From assembly GCA_029962745.1 (NCBI GenBank), contig CM057151.1, positions 3,840,262 to 3,904,261 of the forward strand: a DNA stretch of 64,000 bases, in the 5' to 3' direction. Made by a program: the position numbers and the translations under genes. This DNA comes from Echinometra lucunter. Its lineage: Eukaryota > Echinodermata > Echinoidea > Camarodonta > Echinometridae. Below are positions 12,547 through 24,500 of the stretch, one piece after another. Under the pieces are notes generated by a model that worked only from the letters and a program-made list of their open reading frames with translations, was not told the DNA's origin and did no database searches. How positions within the stretch are numbered: the first letter of the stretch is position 1; each line of letters opens with the position of its first letter.

Positions 12547-15500
12547 TCATCGCTTTTTCTTCATTTTCTTAGTTTTCTTCTCAAAAGGAAGAAGATTTCC
12601 CTCATCTCCTGTGAATGCAGTCATCTTGTTCTCTGGCCATGAAGCCTTCACTGGACTGGTACCCTTTCTTCCATCCTTCTCAGACTGTTGAGATGTACCA
12701 GCAGATGCAGAGTTGGGATCATACCTCTCTTTGAGTCTTTCCCTGATAAGAAGACTTTTGATGAAGAGTTTCCAGTGGTTCATTGCTCTTGCTTCTCTTT
12801 TCTGAACACAGAGTTTAAAAAAGGAAGAAAGAAATAAATACTATTTGCAAACAAACATAGAAGAAAAGGATGAAAGATATTTAGAAAACTGGAAAGAAAC
12901 ATAGAGGAAAGATTAAAACATAATAGTTACAAAATAGATACAATATACTTTAAAAATGTAAAGAGCTATGAATTTTCAACACTTAATACCTATACCTCTT
13001 ATTTTCTTCCTCTGAAATATACTAATTACTATAGGCTTTCAGTCTGTTCAGATAAATTTCCACTGTTTATCAGTAACTCACTTTTCATCCAACATTATTT
13101 TTTCAAAAGTCATAGAGAAATCGTAACAAATGGCTTATGTATTGCATAATCAGTGTTATACATGTATGGATACATCTACATGTATAACAGCTATTTTATT
13201 CATTAATTATAGATTCTAAGTTAAATTTGGGGTAAAAAAAAACCCGTTTAAATGAAAGGATTATGATACTGCATACAACGTTGGAAGGAAACAAATAAAA
13301 GTAAACAATTTCTGATCAATAGATTATATTGACATCTTAGAGCTACATGCATTCTGTTTTCATTCACTGAACAGGAACGTTTGATTTCCTCACAGGACAA
13401 AAGCTTGTATGGATAAATCTACAAGCATATATTACATTCAGATTAAAGAAATAAAGCAGAATATTTTATATCTTACCTCTTTTTCTTTCTTCTCTTGTTC
13501 TGCTTTATCTTCCTCCCAAGCAGCTACTAAGACCTCAGCATGCTCCTCACAGACAACAAACCCATCCATTCTATATCATCATGGAAACAACAACAAACAG
13601 CATCAGTATATAAGTGGAAGGACTAATACCAATTCCTGTCCATAAATTATCAAACAAGCCCTAATACTTGTGAAGGTGTTCCCACTGTCATTTCATCCAA
13701 CAATAATCACTGATAACCCTTTTGATGAAAATAACCTTCAGGTCTTCATATCCTAATTCTGATGCCAGATATGAGTGCTACACAATAAGTAATACAGAAC
13801 GTTACCTCATTCTATATCGGAAGCAAAATAAAGTCCTATCTTGCCATGCTGTGCTAATAACTGACAAAGATGTATATTGGTTTAAATGAATCTCTTCAAA
13901 CAAGTTCCATGGAGCAAATATACAGAAGTATCATCTCAAGAAGTTCTACTGGGATATCTGCTTATGAAAGTAAAAGACTTACACTGGATGGATGTAGCCT
14001 GAATGGAAGTCCCATCCCATCATGGCAGGCGCACAATCTATGTCAAGCTTACGAGCAATCTTGTTCAATCCAGGAACTAATATTATTGATTCAAAACAAA
14101 ATGGAGAAAGAGATAACAAATTTGAAAGAATGTCCAGACTTACATAGGGTGGTTAATTCCAGAGTGAAAGTCCCAGCCAGTCATAGCTGGAGCACAATCG
14201 ATGTTCAGCTTGCGAGCCACTCTGTTTAGACCTGGAACTAAGGGAAAAACAGAAATTTCAGGTTGGAATTAGCAATAATTAAACTGCCACTCATTTGAAA
14301 CAAAGCTCAATACTGACCTTCTCTAATACTAAAATGATCCAACCAGATTTCAAAAGAATGAAATTAAGTAAATTGACTATCAACAGATAAAAATAATTTT
14401 GGCTAATAAACATGCATGCATAGAAAACATCACAGCATTCATCTACAATAATTAAAAAAAAAATATAAAAAAAGGGAATCTCTTTGGAAACAAGGTCAAA
14501 ATCAAGCCAAGGTAAATGGTGACTGTTAACTATCGAAAGTATCTACATAAAGCAATGGGTGTCCATATTTATACAGAATCAAATCATTGCAGTAAAACGA
14601 TAAAATACTTTGAATTTACATGGAATTTATCAGATGCTTCCTCAAGTGTTCCAACATGCATTACAAATCTGCCATCTATGGCGCAGCGAAGGGTGTGATC
14701 TTTAACTTGCCATCCCCCAAACTCTCAGCACACCAGCTCAAATCCAGCCTATCCAATCCCCCTCCTACCACCTCTCTTACAAGGTCTTAATCTAGAATAT
14801 TAGAAACAGCACTACTTACTCTTAAGATGCACAGTGCCAGCTGGAAGCATGGTAGGCTTGAAGAGTTCTACATTGCCATACTCACTACGAGGTACCTTCC
14901 CATCTACAGCAGGAGGTGGGATGTAATCTTCTACTTGCCAAACCCCAAATATCCCAAGGGTGGCCTCTTCTGTTTTGATCACACCTACTCCTTTTTTCTG
15001 TGGAAGCCAATAACAGTATGAAACCTCCATGACCTACCACACCTTCCATGATGTAAAGCAGTTAATATTAATGACATACCACTTCATATCTATAGCTAAA
15101 ACTAATTCACTTGCTAGGAATATTCACAAGTCATGTTAATGGAACAATGTCAGTGTTTTTAAATTCTAATTCATATGAGACATCTTTCAGGGGCCTGTTT
15201 CTCGAAACCGTCATAAGTCAACTTCTCAGCTAAGATCGCCGCTAGTTGGCTAGTTGTCAGCAACTTGTTTCACAAAGCCGTGTTTGCCAAGATCAACACC
15301 AACATCCCGACTAAGAACTTATTACGCCTCTGACTATGTCATATCTTTTTTCGTTGATATGCAGCGCCATCACATGTCACTAATTTGGTAGATTATGGCT
15401 GGCCAAAATAAAAGCTACATAGATTTAAAAATAATTCAAATCTATCTTTTCTTCGGGTTCCTGAAATCAGTAATTCATCCTTGCTTATATATATAAATAT

Positions 15501-18500
15501 TATATTTCATGTTTCATATGAAATGATCTGCAAAAAAAATTTCCTAGGGGGTTTCTCCCGTGATTGTGACATCTCACAAAAGAACGCAATTCTGCCACGT
15601 CGGGCAAGGCATAGTCAAAGGGATAGTCTGTAGATTTCAGACCCATATCTATTTAAATATTGTGGATTTTTAAACAAAATACCTTTTAAGACATATATTT
15701 TAGCTTGTAATTTGCCAAAATTGTGCATATCAACGTTTTGGTGAAGCCATGATGCTGGATAAACATCTAATTTGCCTCCTTTTTACGATCATGAACGTAA
15801 GTATTTATTTTGAAAATCTAGTGTCCCGGGGATACCCATCTTATGTTCAAAACGACATGAAAACTTAATTACTAAAAACAGAATTTTATAACTTTTTCTT
15901 TGGTGTAATCTGCTTAATATGAAAAACATCTTGTATCTATAACCCCTTGCTACTTTTTCTAATCTTTGCACTCACTAGTTCACTCAAATAATTGCAGTTT
16001 TGATAAAATTCTTTTACAAAATATATTTGTTACTGTGATCAAGGCTATGTGTTGTCACGTTTCCTCATCGATTCACAAGATATTTAGCTAGCATGCTCTT
16101 CGTGAAACGGTTTAGCAAGATCAGAGTCATCTCCGTAGTTGGCGGACAAAGATATGACTAACTTGGCGTTGGTTTGCAGACACAGGCCCCAGGCAACTAC
16201 AGAAACTGTCACCTCAATATCCTACTTGATGAATATCATGTTTACATACCAATCCTACATGATATCTGAAATGAAATGTAAGATGGCAATGTGCAGAAAC
16301 AAAAGATAACAAGATATCCTACAATGGGAGAATATGCACTCATAACCACATTGAACCAATCAAAGATGTTACTTTGATAATGCAAGCAATCTCCTTACCC
16401 ATTTTGGTCTTGGTTTCACCATCTTGTAAGGTTTTTCACCGATTCGGATGGCTTTCCCTTCCTTCATCCATGTCTCTCTTGTGTGTAACTAGGAGCAGAA
16501 AATAAATATGAAGATAAATGTCTGTGTAGACAATCATCTGAACTTAATGATTCTTTTTTAATGAATTTGGATAATGACACCCGATTAAATTTACATGGCT
16601 GCAGTACGCTTGGAAAAGCCTAAGGATGAATATGTGGTTCAGATAAAAGGGGCCTAAAGGGCCATGTGCCCTCTCCCCATACCATAAATGACAAAAAAAA
16701 AAAGAAATCATAAAAAGAAGAGGGCAGTAGAGAAAGAAATAGAAAAGGTGAAAGGATGATGAAAAAATGAAATGAGTCTATCCATCCACCTTCCATAATA
16801 TACACAGATCTCATTATGCCTATGGAACCTAGAAGAAAGCTTCCCAGGAAAGTTGGAAATTGTATATTACCAATTCAACAGAATTTCTTATATTCAGCTT
16901 TGACAAAATGAGACAAGAATCACTACTTACTGTATGTACGCATTCTCTGGAATATACAGCCTCTCCTCTGCAATATCCTATAATGGCTGCAGACTCAGGA
17001 TACAAAGCTTCAAATTTCAGTAAATGTCTCTTCAAAGCATACCTTCACAAAAGATATCAAAATAAGTGATATTTATGAAGAAATATCTAACATCACACAA
17101 TGAAAATACTGGCAGTTTGGAATGTTAAACGCTACAGTGATATTTGTCATAATTCCTTTCCTCCACTCCATGAATCTATTCTGTGATTTCCTTCACTGAT
17201 ACATGTACTTGCTCAAATTTTAATACTCTTCAGTCACTGCATTCACAAAGGTTCATCAAATTAAGGAATAACAAAAGAATCTAGTATCAATTAATAATGA
17301 AACACTCCTGCACAATTTACAGACATACATACACAAAGTAAAGACTACACTTAAAGTCAACAACATGTCACTAGTGGTATGTCTTACATTTTAACTGCAA
17401 AGATTCATCGAATTTCTTGCGATACCTATCCAATTTTAAAAATTGACATGCGGGTAGGAGTCTGTTCAATGACTTACAGAGGGTGGTTCTTGTATTCTGA
17501 TACAGATGTTGGAAGTGGCTTGCTTGTAAGGTTACCTGACAAAGAAAGGAAAAGAGCAAAATTCCACAACTTTCATCAAGAATACCTTATTTCTTTTAAA
17601 TATGTGTTAGACTCATCATCAAGTTTTAATTAAAGCAGGGCTGCACTCTAACTTCTTAGTAGGGAGCCAGAATGAAATGTCTAAAGTCTGTGTGCAAATC
17701 TGAACACTACATGTATAAGGGTCAGGTTAAAATTTGAGGCCTATGTGCATTTGATGCCGGTTAGTTGAACCTTTTCTAACAGAAAGCTTATCCCCCATAA
17801 TACAAAACTTTCATCAAATAGAGTCCATAAATAAAATTTGTTAAAAACAAAAAAATCACACACACCAACAACTCAACCTACTCTGAGTATCTGAGTCTTC
17901 TTTCCTGTCTCTCTCTTTATTGCTACAGTATGGCTTCAAGGTTTCTTCCCACCACTCATCAACAGGTCTCAGTTTGTGTGTCTCTGTCATCCATTTGGAG
18001 GCATATCTTCTTGTAAGGTCTTTCACACAGCCATCTATACAATAAACAGAATGGTGCATAATCGAAATAAACCAAATTAAATTATTCTGTAAAACTATGA
18101 TACATTAACATCATTTAGAATTATGGCAAAAGTAGTTTGCAGCAATTATAAATGAAGAGGTGCTGAAAAGCAAACTGTGTTTTTCCTTTGCTCTATTATC
18201 AAACTTTCTACTGAACTCTGAGCAACAAAGTCATTCAAGTCAAATTTCAATCTCTGCATTGCATTGGCAACATTTTCCTCATGTGTTTGGATAGTTTGAT
18301 GTGCTACAGTAAAACACAATTATCAACATAATACAGGATGGGTGAGTTTAACATTAATAAATTTTCTGAAGTCTCCTCCCTAAATTAATCACCACACTAC
18401 CCCCTCCCCCTCAAAGAAGGAAAAGGAAGAAAAAAAAAAAAGAAAATGTTTAGGAGATGAGGTATATTCTTACCATTCTCCACACCAATGACATATGTGA

Positions 18501-21500
18501 TAGGTTTGGTAGCTTGTTTCTCACACATTTCAGGTTTGTTGATCAGGGATCTTACACAATCCACACATACCCAACGCTTTTCAGAAGACAGATATACCTC
18601 AAGCCAACAATCAGAACCTATATGAACAATATGAAGTATCCAATGAAGTTTTTAAAATAATTTTTTAGCTGCACATTTTCAAAACTTGCCAACACAAATT
18701 ACATGATAATCAGAGTCATATTTCATAATCAAACAATTCTTCTCATTAATCTAAAGATAGCAGGCACTGGTAGTAGACTAAGGTGTAAAAACAGCCATGA
18801 TCATTTTTCCTGAGAGATTGTTATAAGTTTTTCCTCATTCTACTGATGAGCTTTCCATAATACATCCCATAATACATTGCAAAAAGCTTCGATCATGTCA
18901 TAGAATCAAAGTACGATTAAATTTGTTTCTCTGTTAAAAAAATTCCATTCACATAATTGGCTTGTGATAGGTAGCAGCAATATCTGATAATTTGGGAGAA
19001 AGCAAGTGTAAAATCAACTTGTTATCACAAAGATACATACCTGGGTCTAAGACATCTACTAGCATCACAGTATCTTCTGAAGAATCAGAGGACAAAATCT
19101 TCCTCGAGGCTTTCTTCTTGTTTCCATTCATCTTTGTTTCAGTCTTCCTTGGGTGCTTGGTAAAAATCACGACTTTCTCTTCAAAGTCACTGTCAGATGA
19201 CAACTCCTCAATGCTGGACACTGATGATGAAGCCAATTTGGATTTCTTTGCGGACCCCTTGGTAGAAGACATCATAGACTTTCTTTTTGATGCAGATTTT
19301 CTCTTAGATGCAGATTTCCTCAGTTCTTCCTCATAGTCACTATAGTCATCATCATCCCATGCGTCTTCTTCAACCTCCTCCTCATCATCATCGCTCTGGG
19401 ACACCTTAGATGCTACTGCTCTTCTGGAGTTGTTCTTTGCCCTCAGAGTTCTCTTCTGAATTTGTCCTTGGCTGGATGCTATTTGTTTTTTCTCTCCTTC
19501 CTTCATAACACTGCGCTCACTCCTTTCACTTCTCGTTGTGCTCTCCGGTGTCTTCTTTGCTGCTGCCTTTTTCTCCTTTACGGCTTTCCCAATGGGTGTT
19601 CTATCTTTTCCTCGAGTACTATCAGCTTTAGAAGATGTAGTCTTGGAGTCTGATGATGTGGACTGTGTCTTTGCAGCAGATTGTGAAGGAGTCATCTTTG
19701 TGTTTGAAGATGTGGACTTCACCTTTGGAGCACTAGTTGATGACTTGTTTGATGAAGATTTGCTGGGTGACTGAACAGATTTTGAAGATGAGCCATCACT
19801 ACAAGAACTGGACTGCTTTGGATGCTCTTTCTTCTGTACCTGTGGCAGCTTCTTGATTGGTGCTTCTTTATTAGCATTCTCTGACTTGAATTTCTGCACA
19901 GTTAGATAAAAGTGGAAAACATTTTTTTTTAAATGCACAAGGGTATGACTTCACATATATCACTCAAATTTTAAATAAACATTCACATCTCACATACTCC
20001 TTTGTTTTCATAAAAGGCCAGGAACAACATTCTGCACAACAACTGATCTTATATAGTCTCTGAATCCACAGTATGTTTTCAGCAAATATCCAATTATGCC
20101 AAATCAAGGAATAACTGGTTACCTTGGTGAGCTTCTTGGCCTTAAAGGTCAATGGCTGAAGAGAGAATATGAGACGTACATCTGTTCCTAGGCACCGCAT
20201 GATGATTGCAAACATCTGTGGAGAGGTAGATAAAGACATTTGTCTAAATCATGTTCATTTTTAAATCAGTGATTATGTATAAGAGTCAATCTCACTAACT
20301 GATATTGTGGATGAAATAAGTCAAATAACAGGAGACAATGACAAAGTGAAGGAAATCTATGGAAAGATTGACTAGCTAAAGAATCATAATTTTTATTACA
20401 GAGCATGTCCTACACTTGAAGCCCCATACCCAATTGATATGTGATAACTTGCCTACAGTTTCATTTAAAATCAAACACCCAGTTATTATTTTCACAGTAA
20501 TTTCTCCAATTCCTTAACTTGCAAGTGCTTTCTTAATGAAATTTTCTTCAATGTGCCATTACATATGTGCAATTTATACTTGTGGTCTGAGAATCTGTAT
20601 ATTTAAAGTCTGAGGAAATGGAGAAAAGGGAATCAATTTCATAAAATTGAGCACAATGAGACCCTATTACACCATAATCTGAACACATTGGTTACAATCT
20701 ACTTCAACTCACATGAACTAGTTCTCTCTCTGAAGCAGCTTGTTTCTTTTCAAACATGGCAGGCAGGATGCGGTCTAAAGATGATGTCATATCTTCCTTC
20801 AGATCGGTTCTGATTTTAAAGCAGTTCTTGAACCTTTCAACAAAATATGACATATCATACACAGAATCTTGAAACATGTCCATCTTTATGCAACTGCATA
20901 CATGTTTTTGTGAAAATGTGTATAGAAAAACCATGTGTCCTCCAAGTCCAAACAAATAAAAGATAATTTTGATGACAACAGATCAAATATGTTGCTAGAG
21001 TTCAGTTGCTTTCTTCACAGTAAAATAACAGCTGTCCTACACTCTAAAATCTAAAAGGTGCTTAAGTGAGTTTTATCATTCCTAATGTAGAAAATATTCT
21101 GGGAGCAGAGTATAAGTGCAATATCTAAAAACTTCCTTTTTTATATATATATGGATCACCATAAAAAAGTATAAATATATCCATACAGGCCTATTTGTGA
21201 TGGGAAAGTCATCCACAAGAAATGGATAACATAGCAATCAAAGAAAAACTTGTGCACATTCAAATTGAACTAGGAATAGAAAAATTCAAATGAATTACAC
21301 AGGTGATGCAAAAAAAAATATATTGTGGAGAAGGGGTATACTTCATCAAAAACATGTCTTCTTCTTATCGGATCACTGCGCCTCAACAAGGTACATGTGG
21401 GCTTAGAATGTCCCAGTCCAGTGATGGATGCATTGCTTTGCACAGGGGAGTCAGAGCTGCCAGATCTTCTTGGGTGCAAGGCGCTGGTAGAAGGGGGCAG

Positions 21501-24500
21501 ACAAGGAGATGTTGCATAGTCTGCTCCTCTCCACACAGGCAGGTGGTGTCGTTATTTTCACTATACCCTCACTTTGCTAGGTTGGTTCTGCAGCGGCTGG
21601 CAGCAGTTCTTAGTCGGTTGCAGCATGACCAGAAAGGCCATTGAAGGAGCGTTCACGTCGTGGTCCCTGTCAGGTTTTTCACTTGCGAATCCTTCAACTA
21701 CACTACGCTATCAACAATTATCAAAAACATGTACTGGCATAGTATTACTGTAATCACTGGTAAAATGATACTCTGTGAACTTACCAGCCAAGAATTTTGG
21801 TGAGATAGTTGATATTAAGTTGTTTTGGTCTCTTAGAGAGAATGTCTGCTGGTATGACAGACAGGGCCAAGCACTGAAGCTCCATCTTGTTGCATATCTT
21901 GTTACTATGGAAACCACTGGCAAGAAGCAGGACCAGATGAGCCTGTACAACAAGTTGAATTGCTTTTAAAACAGGTTTTAACATGTAACAAGTCATTTAC
22001 AGAGAGTTCATTCATATGCTTTTTTTATGGTAGTGTCTATAGATTCTGCTGAAGAGTATTTTGCTCTGATTGAAATCAGCTGACAAGAATCTTAGAATAT
22101 AAGTGATACCTTACAAAAACAATACAAATCTTTGATAATCTTACTTTCATCTTATCCACCGTAAAAAATGATAGGGGTTCCATTGTAACAATCATTAAAT
22201 TCATTAAGTTTCATCCACAAATTTGTGCTAATTTCTAAAAAGTGTATTTTTACCTTGTGTAGCAGTAGTTGTCTTTCCTTGTTATATTTGTTGACTTGCC
22301 ACTGGAAATAATTTGCCCAGTTATATTCTCTCTTCCTGATTATAAGAAGGAATAAAATATAAAATAAAAACAGACATGAATTCTAGATCTATGCAGCATA
22401 ATATCTATTCCTATTATAAAATCCATGTACATGTACCCTTTAAACATTATTAAAATATAGATCTTCAGTATTTCATTCCATCACATGAATAGATTGGATG
22501 ATTCACATCAAGTATCATAAAACAGAATCACAGAAATTTAAGCAAATTTAAGCAAAGGGATAAGATTCCAAACATGTATGGATAGTTATTTGATATTTGT
22601 TTACACTATTAGAATGCCATATAGCCCTTTACTTCAAGTTCACTGATTATGATTAATATGGAATGAACAATTTGCACATTATAATGATTGTGAGTATTAT
22701 TTCCTTGTTGATCATTCTACCATTAATCATACTCTTACTTCTTCTTTCCTGCTTTTGATGTTCCTGGTAGATCAATATCAATCTCAAGGGACATCTCCTC
22801 TGCCTTTGCTTCCTTCTTGGGGGTCAATGTAGGTTCTCCTAATTCATTCATTGGAGTGTCTGGGGGAAAAAAAAATACAGGGACAAAATCAATACAAATT
22901 CATATTGTTAAAATGTCATATATGTATATTAGAATAATAGTATTGTAACTTTTATGGTTTCTTGATGAAGTGTATCTTGTTCACATCCAGACCAGGTCAA
23001 TGGCACCTTTACTATTAAACACATATCAAAGAGACAAATATGTCATGTACTTCATGGGATTAATTAAACTTGTGCAAGGGCTTCAATTAAAAATTCAATG
23101 CAGCAAACCTAATTGAAAAAAAAAAACAAAACAAAACAAAATGACAAACAAACAATCATTAGCAATTTAAAAAGTGGTATGTCATAATGACAATCTACAT
23201 GTATTATTAAAGTGTAAGTTTCACTGAGGTTCAATTTTTCCCTTCAGACTATTTGATCTGATCATCATTGTAAATCTTTATCAATCATTCATCTTACCTT
23301 CCACTTCCTCCCAGTCTGAATGGCTGTCATCAGATGACATATCAGCATCCTCCTCCTTGACATCAACCTCCATCTTCTCTATTTCCATCTTGGTCTTTTT
23401 CTTTCCTTTGGTCTTTCCTCTTTCAAATTTCTTGATGGGAGCATCCTCTTCCTTCTTCAAATCAGTCTCCATCTTATTTGTTTCTTTCTTGGTATCCTTC
23501 CTTCCCCGGCTCTTTCCTTTTCCAACTTTCTTCAGAGTATCAGCATCCTTCTCCTTCATATCAACTTCCAGCTTTACACTGGCCTTTCTTCTTCCAGCTT
23601 TCTTGATAGTACCAGTATCTTTTTCCTTCAGATCAACCACCATCAAATCCACCTCCATCTTGGTCTCCATCATGGTCTCTTTTCTTCCCTTGGCAATATC
23701 CATCTGATCTGTATCTGTCTTGGTTTCTTCCTTTCCCTGGGTCTTTCTTCTTCCAGATTTCTTCACAGTCTTAGCATCCTTCTCCTTCACATCAATGTCC
23801 ATCTGATCTGTATCTGTCTTTGTTTCTTCCTTTCCATGAGGCTTTCTTCTTCCAGCTTTCTTCACAGTCTTAGCATCCTTCTCCTTCACATCGATGTCCA
23901 TCTGATCTGTATCTGTCTTTGTTTCTTCCTTTCCCTGGGTCTTTCTTCTTCCAGATTTCTTCACATTCTCAGCATCCTTCTCCTTCACATCAATGTCCAT
24001 CTGATCTGCATTTGTCTTGGCCTCTTTGTTTCTGTTTGTCTTTCCCCTACCAGCTTTCTTGACAGTATTGGCATTCTCCTTCACATCAGTCTCCTCATAT
24101 ATCTCCGTATTTGTTTCCTTCTTTCCCTTGGCCTTTCCTCTTGCTGTTTTCTTGACATAATCAGCATCTTCCTTCACATCAACCTCTATCTTATCCACCT
24201 CCACCTTGGTTTCGTTCCTCCCCTTGGCCTTTCCTCTTCCAGATTTCTTGTTAGTATCTGCTGCTAAATTTTTCATTTGGGTGGGGAAAAGTTTCCTTTT
24301 CTTTGCTGGACTTTCAATACCATCTTCCATGTCATGTTGACCTCCTTTTCCTCCTCTTTTCATGTTTTCTGTTTTCAACAGAGATGTTTCTGATATGGTG
24401 GGCTGGCTTATGGCTCTTTCTCTTTTCTTAGAGGTAGGAGGGAAGGTAGTGGCATGATCCCCTTTCTTAGTTTGTTTTTCATTTGTTGTTTCCTTGATTT

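Noticed and set aside
13983..14237. The doubled XPC exon as an assembly duplication
   Set aside because: The copies differ at about 29 of 94 bases and their flanking introns are unrelated, so collapsed or duplicated haplotype sequence cannot explain them.
18992..19774. Plus-strand frames opposite the XPC 853-nt exon
   Set aside because: Antisense shadows of a Ser/Lys-rich coding exon.
23340..24252. CRISPR-like array from regular 99-bp spacing
   Set aside because: The repeat is in frame within an animal XPC exon, with no repeat-spacer alternation.
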